This document shows positions 16,059-23,910 of a stretch of 37,593 nucleotides of DNA, in pieces. Position 1 is the first letter of the stretch. Each line of letters begins with the position of its first letter. Origin of the DNA: Kiritimatiellia bacterium. Its GTDB lineage: Bacteria; Verrucomicrobiota; Kiritimatiellia; SLAD01. The notes beneath the pieces were generated by a model. The model searched no databases. It saw nothing but the letters and a program-made list of their open reading frames with translations, and was not told the DNA's origin. The stretch covers positions 1-37,593 of the forward strand of contig SLGY01000147.1 in the NCBI GenBank assembly GCA_007136425.1, given 5' to 3'. A program made the translations under genes and the position numbers.

Positions 16059-19000
16059 TTATTCCGCAGCCAGGTTGGCCGCCATCTCGCGCATGGACTT
16101 GAAGTCCAGTTTACCGCTGCCCAGCACGGGAAGTTTGTCTACCCGGATATAGGCTTTCTTGTCCGGCTTCCATAGGTTCGGCAGACTGCTGCGCTTGATG
16201 ATGTCATGCAGCGATGACGCGTCGCCCGCCTCATCCGTGTAGAGAACAATCAGACGTTCGCCCTTCTTTGGATGCGGCGCGGAGGTTACCGTCAATACCT
16301 GTTCCATGGTATGCAAGCCCTGCTGGTAGGCCTCTTCGACGGCAAGGTGCGGCACCATTTCCCCACCGATCTTGCTGAATCGGGACAAGCGATCCGTAAT
16401 GGTAATGAATCCGTCCGAATCAATGTGCGCAATATCGCCGGTGATGTACCATCCCTCACGGAACACTTCCGCGGTCTTTTCGGGCATATTCAAATAGCCC
16501 AACATCACGTTCGCCCCGCGCACCAGGAGCAATCCTTCCGCATCCAGTGGCATCGACTCGAATGTTTCCGGGTGCACGGCCCGGACGGCCACGCCCGGCA
16601 GCGGTCGCCCCACACTGCCCTCCTTTACGCCGGCCATGCCGTTGCCGTCGGCGACCGGTGACGGCAGGTTGACCGCGACCACGGGCGAACACTCGGTGGC
16701 TCCGTACCCTTCAAGGGGTTTGATCCCGAATTTGTGTTCAAATGCATCCGCAACAGTCTTCTTCAGCTTCTCCGCACCGACCACTACAAAGCGTAGACTG
16801 TCAAAATCCTTCGCGTTCGCCTTTCGTAAATAGCCCAGGAGAAACGTCGGTGTGGCCAATAACAGGGTGCAGCGTTGTTCCCGCACAACGCGCGCGATCT
16901 GTTCGGCTTCAAGGGGGTTGGTATGATAACTCGCCGCGAATCCGCTCAATAAGGGAAACCACAAGGTGGCCGTATAACCGAAGGAATGGAAAAAAGGCAG
17001 TGCCGCACATAGATTGTCCGCGCGGGTCGGTTGGTACACCATCCCGAACGCCTCCACATTCGAGAGAATGTTGTGATGGCTCAACATCACGCCTTTCGGC
17101 GTGCCGGCCGATCCGGAAGAAAACATGATCGCGGCCGGATCGTCGGCCTGAAAACCGGCAGAACGCGCCAAGCGTCGGCGCGGCATGAAGCGGGCTTTGA
17201 GCAGGGCCTTTATCCTCTTCTTCGCGGTAATCCGCGGCAGCAAGTCCTCGAGGTACATCGCGCCGTCGGGCGCGTCCAGCGTCTCTACTTTATCCACGAA
17301 GGCCCGCGCGGTCAGGACTGTTTGCAAACCGCTCTCCCGTATGCCGTGCGCACGGAAATCGGGAGACGCCACATAATTGAGGTTTACGGGCGCTTTACGC
17401 AAGAGCGTCACGGCGACATTGGCAAGAACCCCGCCAACCGAAGAGGGCAACAGGATCCCGATTCGGTCCTGCCCGGCCGTCTCCTCCTCCAACAGATCCG
17501 CCAACGCCACGGCGGCGGTCAGGGTACGCCCGAAACTCAAGGATTTGCCCGTTGTGTCGTTGATCGCCTTGCGTCGCCAGTATCGGCGCGCCGTGGCGAT
17601 GAACTCCTCGCCCATCGGGCGGCGACGTTGTTTCCGATCATTAAAGTAGTCCACCGATAGTTCCATGACTGTTCGGCGCATGATCGGGCCGGGCGTGTCG
17701 GCGGATAGCGGGGCGCCGAAGTGTATCGAGACCGGACACGGCAGCAGAGCGGACCGTCGCGCCAAGGGCTTGCCCTCACGACCGCGCACAGTCCTGCCGC
17801 TCAAGCCGCCGAGATATACGGGAATCACCGGAGTCCCGTTATCCCGGACGATACGCTCGAAACCGGTCCGGAATTCCTGCATGATCCCGTCGCGCGCCGA
17901 CGTCGCCCCGACAAACACGCATACCAGGTAACCGTCGTCCAGCGCGTCGCGGGCCGCGTCCAGCGCCGAGGCGACCTGACTCGGCGGGTCTCCGGACGAG
18001 ACGGGGATCGCGCCCATCAGGCGGGCAAGCGGCTTGAGCAAGGGCCGTTCGCAGATCCGGCGAGGTAACAGGAACCGGATCTTCCGTTGCTGGTTGGCCC
18101 TCAATAAAAGGGCTTCCATCCAGGACCCTTGATTGACCACCAACAAGGCGGGCCCGTGCGCCGGGACATGGTCCTGCCCTCGCAACCGTACCCGGTACAA
18201 GAGCTTCACCAACATGGTCACGACAAATTGCAGAAGGAATTCGGGCAACACATAGAAGGCAACGATCATCATGATGAAGGTGGCCACCCCGACCACGAGA
18301 AAGCCCTGCGCGGGCGTGATTTGCAGCAGTTCCGCGAACACATACAACAGAATCGCGGACAACAACACGCCGATCCATGCCAGAAACCCTTTCGCGGCCA
18401 GGATTTCCCCGCGCCGTTTATCCGGGCTGCGATATTGCACAAAAGCTTCCACCGGCACGATATAGAAGCCCGCACTCAAACCAAGCACGAAGACCATCAC
18501 GCAGGCCGTCGGCAGACTATAGGGGAAGAGGTATAAACCGAACGCGCCGATAATCACACCGGCCACACCAACGGGAACCAGTCCCAACTCAATTCTCTTG
18601 CCTGATAATCGGCCGACCAACCACGCGCCCAAACCGATACCGACAGCCGCCAGCAGGAATAAGTACGCACTGTTCTGCTCGCTGATGCCGAGCATCTCCA
18701 TTCCGTACGGAATCAGGTTGATTTGAACGAATCCGGCAATCAACAGGAAATACGCCGAGGCGATCACCGCCATCAGGAGAAACCCGTCATGGCGAATGCT
18801 GACCAGCGTCTTCCATATCATGCCGAATACGTTCGGCGATATCCGGCGCTCGCCGCCCTGCCCGGGCGTCACCTCAACCTGCCGAATCGCGAACAGGCCG
18901 GCTACCGCAATCAGCAGACAGACGGAGGCGGCCAGCATATAGTTGCCCCCGGTCAAGTGATCCACGGAAGGCGCCAGGCCCGTCCCCACGATAATGGCGA

Positions 19001-19451
19001 GATAGGTAAAGAGCACAAGCAGGCTGTTTGCCCGGGACAACCGATCTTCCCCGACCAGTTCCTTCACAATGCCGTATTTCGACGGACCGAACAGCGCGCT
19101 TTGCGTCGACATCAGGAAGACCACCCCGTAGGCGATCCATTCGTTCCGCAAATAGAATGCGAGGATGGCAATCGCCATGCAGAGCATTTCAGTGACTTTC
19201 ACGACCACCGAAATGTTCCGCTTGCTGTACCGGTCCGCCAGAATCCCGGCTATCGGCGTAAACAGCAAAAACGGGATCACAAAGATCGCGCCGACCACCG
19301 ACGTCATCAGGCTCGCCGCTTCCGGTCCCTTCAAGCCAATTAGAAAGAAGACCACCAGCAACCGGAACACATTATCGTTCAGCGCCCCGCCGAACTGGGC
19401 GGCGTTGAGCCAATTGAACGAACGCGTCATCTTTTGAGAAGCGTCAACCAT
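16059..19451 (-). CDS. Aas-like fusion: MFS transporter, degenerate PlsC domain, acyl-ACP synthetase
   Basis: Resembles three-part lysophospholipid recycling proteins. Residues 1-400 are an LplT-like MFS transporter with about 12 membrane segments (FNWLNAAQFGGALNDNVFRLL). Residues about 415-610 are PlsC-like. Residues 640-1130 are an AMP-forming acyl-ACP/CoA synthetase with SSGSAGTPKGV at about 776, YGATECSPVV, GDIAHIDSDGF and a late GSGKLDF lysine. In the PlsC part the HX4D motif reads NQGSWME, so His is Gln441 and Asp is Glu446. The FPEG block is FVGA at 513-516. Both catalytic blocks are thus lost. The transporter and synthetase look intact. Acyltransfer may be supplied by another protein such as the product at 47-697. 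Confidence 0.88.
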   Translation of the reverse strand: MVDASQKMTRSFNWLNAAQFGGALNDNVFRLLVVFFLIGLKGPEAASLMTSVVGAIFVIPFLLFTPIAGILADRYSKRNISVVVKVTEMLCMAIAILAFYLRNEWIAYGVVFLMSTQSALFGPSKYGIVKELVGEDRLSRANSLLVLFTYLAIIVGTGLAPSVDHLTGGNYMLAASVCLLIAVAGLFAIRQVEVTPGQGGERRISPNVFGMIWKTLVSIRHDGFLLMAVIASAYFLLIAGFVQINLIPYGMEMLGISEQNSAYLFLLAAVGIGLGAWLVGRLSGKRIELGLVPVGVAGVIIGAFGLYLFPYSLPTACVMVFVLGLSAGFYIVPVEAFVQYRSPDKRRGEILAAKGFLAWIGVLLSAILLYVFAELLQITPAQGFLVVGVATFIMMIVAFYVLPEFLLQFVVTMLVKLLYRVRLRGQDHVPAHGPALLVVNQGSWMEALLLRANQQRKIRFLLPRRICERPLLKPLARLMGAIPVSSGDPPSQVASALDAARDALDDGYLVCVFVGATSARDGIMQEFRTGFERIVRDNGTPVIPVYLGGLSGRTVRGREGKPLARRSALLPCPVSIHFGAPLSADTPGPIMRRTVMELSVDYFNDRKQRRRPMGEEFIATARRYWRRKAINDTTGKSLSFGRTLTAAVALADLLEEETAGQDRIGILLPSSVGGVLANVAVTLLRKAPVNLNYVASPDFRAHGIRESGLQTVLTARAFVDKVETLDAPDGAMYLEDLLPRITAKKRIKALLKARFMPRRRLARSAGFQADDPAAIMFSSGSAGTPKGVMLSHHNILSNVEAFGMVYQPTRADNLCAALPFFHSFGYTATLWFPLLSGFAASYHTNPLEAEQIARVVREQRCTLLLATPTFLLGYLRKANAKDFDSLRFVVVGAEKLKKTVADAFEHKFGIKPLEGYGATECSPVVAVNLPSPVADGNGMAGVKEGSVGRPLPGVAVRAVHPETFESMPLDAEGLLLVRGANVMLGYLNMPEKTAEVFREGWYITGDIAHIDSDGFITITDRLSRFSKIGGEMVPHLAVEEAYQQGLHTMEQVLTVTSAPHPKKGERLIVLYTDEAGDASSLHDIIKRSSLPNLWKPDKKAYIRVDKLPVLGSGKLDFKSMREMAANLAAE

Positions 19452-19607
19452 ATCCTCATATCTCCGGTTCCAAATGAACAGCCTGCATCGTAAGAACGTA
19501 ATGCACCCGCGTCACGCATTAACGAACTGCTTTTCGAGGCCGTACAAATAGCCGCTCCCTGTTATTCGCGCACATTTCCAACTACCACGCCATGACCATA
19601 CTTCAAC

Positions 19608-21122
19608 ATGGACACGCCATGCAGGCCCATATACATTCAGGGCATGCAGGCAACCTTCAAGTTATCGGCTTCGGATCGCGATTTCTTTCGGCTTGTCGCC
19701 AAAACGGCGTTTTCCAATCCCTTTACCAAAGAGCGGGCACAGTTCGACCGTGAACTGGCCGCGCACGAACCGAACAACGCGACCGACGTTGCGGTCGCAG
19801 GCAAGCGGGCCGTCGCGAAACGAGTCGGTGATCTCGAAACCCGGGACGCGGTGGATATGCGCCGCTATGCGGCGGAGGACCAACAGCTTTTGCGTCCCGC
19901 GCTGCTATACGACCTGTGCAACCGATATGCCGACGCGTTCGACACCTATATCGTTGATGATCTGGCCGCCGGCGAGGCGAGTACACCTGTCCCGTTCGCG
20001 GGGGAAGCCTTGCAACAACTGGTGGCGCGCGGTTTTGCCCCCTCCGCGGCCTGCGGATATCTTGCGTTGTTTTACCAGATGCGACGGGCCCATTATTTCA
20101 TTGATCAGTCGATCCTCGGGCGAACCGCGATCATGCAGGACTTTCGCCGACGTTTATGGAACAACGTGTTCACCCACGACATGGAACTGTATCAACGGTG
20201 TCTGTGGAACCGCATGGAGAACTTCTCCACCCTGATCCTCGGCGAGCCGGGTACGGGCAAGGCGGCTGCGGCGGCGGCGATTGGCCGGTCCTGTTTCATT
20301 CCTTTCGACGAGAACAAAAAGCGATTCGCGCGCCCGATCTCCCGGACGTTTATCGCCATGAACATCGCGCAATATCCCGGCGCCCGTAGCGAGCCGGAAC
20401 TTTTCGGTTATCGTAAAGATGTTCCGGAAGGCGCTGCACAAAAGTACGAAGGCGTATTGGCCCGGTGCTGCCCGCATGGCGCGGTCTTCCTTGATGAAAT
20501 CGATGAGCTGGCGCCTGCCGTTCAAGTCATGTTGTTGCGCGTTCTGCAGGAACGAACTTTCTCTCCCGTGGGCAGTCATGAGCGCAAACGGTTTCAGGGG
20601 CGATTGATCGCCGCCGTTGGGCGATCTCCGCATGCATGGCTTCCCGCAAAAGAGATGCGCGCCGATTTTTTCTATCGGCTATGTTCGGACAGGATAACGG
20701 TCCCCAGCCTGCGCGACCGGATTCATGAAGATGCGGACGAACTGCGCCCTCTCGTGGCGCAACTTCTGCGGCGACAACTCGGTACGGCGGCGCCGGATAT
20801 CCTGGATCGCGTTCTGGATGCGTTGCATGCATCGCCGGGCATGGATTATGCATGGCCGGGCAATGTCCGGGAACTCGGACACGCCGTTCGCCGGATCCTG
20901 CTAAACGGGCGTTATGAGCCGGACGCGATCGGTCCGGAACAGAAAGCGTTCGGAACGGACAACCTGCTCCAAAGTCTTCATGACGGCGCGTTGTCCGCCG
21001 CGGAGTTGCAAGCCCGTTATTGTGCGTTATTATACCAGCGACTCGGCACGTACGGCGAAGTAGCGCGGCGAACGGGGCTGGATTGGCGAACGGTAAAGAA
21101 GTACGTGGAAAAAGGGAGTTGA
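19608..21122 (+). CDS. NtrC-like AAA+ transcriptional regulator lacking GAFTGA
   Basis: Residues 1-200 are an alpha-helical region I do not recognise; there is no receiver, GAF or PAS motif. Residues 205-430 are a sigma54-activator-type AAA+ domain with Walker A GEPGTGK (212-218), Walker B AVFLDEIDE (292-300), an arginine segment RADFFYRL (351-358) and sensor II PGNVREL. The sigma54 contact loop GAFTGA is replaced by DVPEGA after ELFGYRK. The sensor I Asn is also not evident (IAAVGRS). The C-terminus has a Fis-like helix-turn-helix (YGEVARRTGLDWRTVKKYV). No ribosome site precedes the ATG at 19608; the ATG at 19644 is an alternative. The stop overlaps the next start. Confidence 0.82.
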   Translation: MDTPCRPIYIQGMQATFKLSASDRDFFRLVAKTAFSNPFTKERAQFDRELAAHEPNNATDVAVAGKRAVAKRVGDLETRDAVDMRRYAAEDQQLLRPALLYDLCNRYADAFDTYIVDDLAAGEASTPVPFAGEALQQLVARGFAPSAACGYLALFYQMRRAHYFIDQSILGRTAIMQDFRRRLWNNVFTHDMELYQRCLWNRMENFSTLILGEPGTGKAAAAAAIGRSCFIPFDENKKRFARPISRTFIAMNIAQYPGARSEPELFGYRKDVPEGAAQKYEGVLARCCPHGAVFLDEIDELAPAVQVMLLRVLQERTFSPVGSHERKRFQGRLIAAVGRSPHAWLPAKEMRADFFYRLCSDRITVPSLRDRIHEDADELRPLVAQLLRRQLGTAAPDILDRVLDALHASPGMDYAWPGNVRELGHAVRRILLNGRYEPDAIGPEQKAFGTDNLLQSLHDGALSAAELQARYCALLYQRLGTYGEVARRTGLDWRTVKKYVEKGS

Positions 21123-21637
21123 TGACCGTGAAAAAGATACTGAGCTTTGTCGACAACGTATATGAAGACTTGGAACTGTGGTACCCCAAGATACGCCTGG
21201 AAGAAGAAGGCTGGAAAGTTACGGTGGCCGGCCCGCAATCCGGCACGATATACAAGGGGAAACACGGCTACCCCTGCAAGTCCGACGTGGACATTGCCGA
21301 TGTGGAAGCCATTCACTACGACGGGCTCTTGGTCCCGGGCGGCTTCGCTCCCGACAAACTGCGGCGCGATCACAACGTATTAAGCCTCACACAGGATTTT
21401 AATGATCAGCAGAAACCCATCGCCTTCATCTGTCACGCGGGCTGGATCCTCATTTCGGCCGACATCCTCAAAGGCCGCAAAGCCACAAGCACCGTCGGGA
21501 TCAAAGACGACATGATCAATGCCGGGGCAGAATGGGTTGATGAACCGCTCGTGGTCGACGGCAACTTGATCAGTTCCCGCACCCCCGTCGATCTGCACCT
21601 TTTCGCGAAAGCATTTGTGGACGCGTTGAAGGGGTAG
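21122..21637 (+). CDS. DJ-1/PfpI-family protein
   Basis: Class I glutamine amidotransferase-like fold of the PfpI/YhbO type; relatives act as proteases, deglycases or stress hydrolases. The nucleophile elbow is AFICHAGWIL, with cysteine followed by histidine as in PfpI. Other family segments are EDLELWYPKIRLEEEGWKVTVAGP, GLLVPGGFAPDKLRRD and NLISSRTPVDLHLFAKAF. The start is the ATG at 21122, which overlaps the regulator stop (TGATG) and follows an AGGGAG ribosome site. The track start at 21020 lies inside the regulator. Translational coupling suggests that the regulator and this enzyme serve one stress response. Confidence 0.9.
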   Translation: MTVKKILSFVDNVYEDLELWYPKIRLEEEGWKVTVAGPQSGTIYKGKHGYPCKSDVDIADVEAIHYDGLLVPGGFAPDKLRRDHNVLSLTQDFNDQQKPIAFICHAGWILISADILKGRKATSTVGIKDDMINAGAEWVDEPLVVDGNLISSRTPVDLHLFAKAFVDALKG

Positions 21638-21640
21638 CCA

Positions 21641-21663
21641 AGGGTTCAGAGGTCAGGGTTGAG
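21641..21663. repeat. Single GGGTTC-type repeat unit at a gene end
   Basis: AGGGTTCAGAGGTCAGGGTTGAG matches the arm at 13698-13720 at 19 of 23 positions. It lies 3 bases after the PfpI stop and runs into the end of the convergent thioesterase gene. The thioesterase stop codon and its last few codons fall inside the unit. Confidence 0.6.
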
Positions 21664-22084
21664 GTCGAAACGCTGCGCGAAAGGCGTCCGGCATTTTGGC
21701 CGGCCGGCCGCGTTCATAATCGAAACAGACCATCCCCGTCTTGGCCTCGGCGATAAGCGCCCCGTCTTCCACCCGGGTTACGCGGTAATACACGTCGAAA
21801 GCGGATCGCGACAGATTACGCACGGCCAGTTCGCATTTCAACGTCGCTGGATAATGAACCTCGTTTTTGAAGACAATGCCGGTGTCGGCCATGATGAGTC
21901 CGCTCCCGCCGATATCGATTTCCGAGAAGCCCTTTGCATCCAACATGCGAACGCGCGCTTCGTGCAGGATCGACATAATGGAATCGTGTCCAAGATGATT
22001 CCCGTAATTGATGTCCGTGATTCGCACGGACAGTTCGGTGGAATAGTCGTACGATTCGGGCGGATCCAGCTTGATACGGCTCAT
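21653..22084 (-). CDS. Acyl-CoA thioesterase, hotdog fold (4HBT/YbgC-like)
   Basis: Single hotdog-domain thioesterase of 143 residues. The active-site helix region reads DINYGNHLGHDSIMSILHEARVRML, with the Asp and the YGNHLG pattern usual in 4-hydroxybenzoyl-CoA thioesterase relatives. Later strands read GIVFKNEVHYPATLKCELAV and AEAKTGMVCFDY. I start it at the ATG at 22084, about 9 bases after a GGAGGAG ribosome site; the track adds 11 residues. The substrate is not known. The C-terminal end (RPQP) is encoded within a dispersed repeat unit. Confidence 0.88.
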   Translation of the reverse strand: MSRIKLDPPESYDYSTELSVRITDINYGNHLGHDSIMSILHEARVRMLDAKGFSEIDIGGSGLIMADTGIVFKNEVHYPATLKCELAVRNLSRSAFDVYYRVTRVEDGALIAEAKTGMVCFDYERGRPAKMPDAFRAAFRPQP

Positions 22085-22221
22085 CTCAATAACTCCTCCA
22101 TGTTTGGCGGCATACAAGCATAATCATCTCCGCTCCGCAATTTCAAGGAGGCGCCGCGCTGTACGGGCACGGCCTTTCCCGTCCCGTCGAACGAGAGGGA
22201 GCAATTCGCAAAGCCGCCTGC

Positions 22222-22250
22222 TTGACATCGTGCCCTCCTCCCCGTAGCCT
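22222..22250 (+). promoter_or_regulatory. Candidate promoter of the iron regulator-transporter operon
   Basis: TTGACA (22222-22227), a 17-base spacer and TAGCCT (22245-22250) fit a sigma70 promoter with a perfect -35 box and a weak -10 box that keeps the TAnnnT bases. The AT-rich near-palindrome TTGATATATATAA follows at the expected start site and could be an operator for the DtxR-like product. A GAAAGGA ribosome site precedes the ATG at 22303. Confidence 0.5.
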
Positions 22251-22302
22251 GATTGATATATATAACACTTGGTCGCCTTAGCCATCTCCTGAAAGGATCA
22301 TC

Positions 22303-22857
22303 ATGACCAAAGAAGTGTGGAAGTATTTCGAAGAAAACCAGATCACGCATAGTGCTGCGCATTATCTAATGACCATCAACGCGTTGCTAGACGATCACGG
22401 ATACGCGCGCGTCACCGATATCGCGAAAGAACTGAATATCACCCGGGGCAGTTGTTCCATCAGTCTGCGTCCGCTCAAACGGCGCGGACTGGTGCTCGAA
22501 GATGAAAACCGGTTTCTCAAGCTTTCCGATGAAGGAAAGCGACTGGCTGAGCTGGTTGAACGAAATGATGAACTGCTGGAAATCCTCTTTCGGGATGTGC
22601 TGGGCGTGGACGATGAGCAAGCGGAGATCGACGCCTGCAAAATCGAGCACCTCTTAAGTATTGAGACGAGCGTAAAATTGGCTTCTTTCATCCAGTTGAT
22701 GCAATCCGACAAAGCGGTCGTGAAGAACTTTTTCAAGGAACTCCGGAAACAGCTCAAGGAGTGCACGCACAACGCGGAAGATTGCGAATTCTGTCGCACG
22801 GAATGTTTCCTGGAGGTTGCGGGGAAGAAACGCGCATCCGACAAGAAGACCGCGTAA
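22303..22857 (+). CDS. DtxR-family metal-dependent regulator with Cys4 tail
   Basis: Iron- or manganese-sensing repressor. Residues 20-65 are a winged helix (VTDIAKELNITRGSCSISLRPLKRRGLV). The dimerisation and metal region carries the family motif DACKIEHLLS (C112, E115, H116). There is no SH3-like third domain. Instead, the end has four cysteines at 154, 161, 164 and 168 (C-X6-C-X2-C-X3-C) in a basic tail. That spacing could bind zinc or an Fe-S cluster. It sits 12 bases before a ferric iron ABC transporter, so iron is the likely signal and the operon is probably under its own control. Confidence 0.9.
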   Translation: MTKEVWKYFEENQITHSAAHYLMTINALLDDHGYARVTDIAKELNITRGSCSISLRPLKRRGLVLEDENRFLKLSDEGKRLAELVERNDELLEILFRDVLGVDDEQAEIDACKIEHLLSIETSVKLASFIQLMQSDKAVVKNFFKELRKQLKECTHNAEDCEFCRTECFLEVAGKKRASDKKTA

Positions 22858-22869
22858 AGGAGATAAACC

Positions 22870-23895
22870 ATGACCCCGTCCAATCCGCTCAAGAATTCCA
22901 TGTTCGTCATGCTGTTGTTTCTCGTCGGCGTGGGGCTCGTTACCCGAGCCCTGTGGTTGGAACGTGTCGACGACGAAGGCGCCATCACCATCTATTCAGG
23001 GCGCAGCGAAGAACTGATCCGTCCTTTGATCGATCAATTTACCGAGGACACGGGAATTCCGGTACATATCCGTTACGGGCAAACGGCGGAAATGGCCGCC
23101 ACGATCATGGAAGAAGGTCGTAACAGCCCGGCGGACGTATTCTTTGCACAGGACGCCGGTGCGCTGGGTGCGCTGACGCAAGCCGGAAGACTGGTGGCGC
23201 TTCCGGACGATCTCTTGCAAGCCGTTGAAACGCGTTTTCGTTCGCCGCGCGGATATTGGATCGGTGTGTCGGGCCGGGCGCGGGTGGTGGTCTATAACCC
23301 GGACCGCGTCGCATCGGACCAATTGCCGGACGATCTCGCCGGGTTCTGCGATGAAGACTGGCGCAGGCGCGTGGGCTGGGCGCCTTCGAACGGTTCCTTC
23401 CAAGCCTTCATCACCTCGCTTCGCATCACCGAAGGCGAGGACGCCGCTGCCGCCTGGTTGACTTGTATGCGCGACAATCATACGCGCGACTACGCAAGAA
23501 ACACAGCGATTATTGCCGCCGTGGAAGCGGGCGAAATCGATGCCGGACTCGTGAACCACTACTACATTCACGCCATGCGCGCGCAGCGGGACGCGGCGAT
23601 GAACCTGCGCAATCATTACTTCGATTCAGGGGTGCTGGTAAACGTGGCGGGTGTCGGTATCGTCGATACCTCGCAACGAAAAGCGCAGGCCGAACAATTC
23701 GTGCGCTATCTGCTCGCCGAAACGGCCCAGCGCTATTTCACCGATCAAACCTTCGAATATCCGCTGGCCACACAGGTCGAACCGAATCCGGCCTTGCCGC
23801 CCCTGCATACGTTATCCACACCGGACATGGACTTGAGCGACCTGGACGATCTGGGCGGCACACTGCGTCTCCTTGAGAAATCGGGCGTTCTATGA
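22870..23895 (+). CDS. fbpA: Ferric iron ABC transporter, substrate-binding protein
   Basis: Periplasmic or membrane-tethered ferric-binding protein of the FbpA/FutA type, 341 residues. After a hydrophobic N-terminal segment (FVMLLFLVGVGLVTRALWL), which may stay as an anchor, it has the strand AITIYSGRSEELIRPLIDQF. Next come PADVFFAQDAGAL, GYWIGVSGRARVVVYNP and WAPSNGSFQAFIT. The iron-tyrosine segment is GLVNHYYIHA. No lipobox cysteine is seen. An AAGGAG ribosome site precedes the ATG. It lies between the DtxR-like regulator and the permease. Confidence 0.92.
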   Translation: MTPSNPLKNSMFVMLLFLVGVGLVTRALWLERVDDEGAITIYSGRSEELIRPLIDQFTEDTGIPVHIRYGQTAEMAATIMEEGRNSPADVFFAQDAGALGALTQAGRLVALPDDLLQAVETRFRSPRGYWIGVSGRARVVVYNPDRVASDQLPDDLAGFCDEDWRRRVGWAPSNGSFQAFITSLRITEGEDAAAAWLTCMRDNHTRDYARNTAIIAAVEAGEIDAGLVNHYYIHAMRAQRDAAMNLRNHYFDSGVLVNVAGVGIVDTSQRKAQAEQFVRYLLAETAQRYFTDQTFEYPLATQVEPNPALPPLHTLSTPDMDLSDLDDLGGTLRLLEKSGVL

Positions 23896-23910
23896 GGAGG
23901 TGCGATCGGT

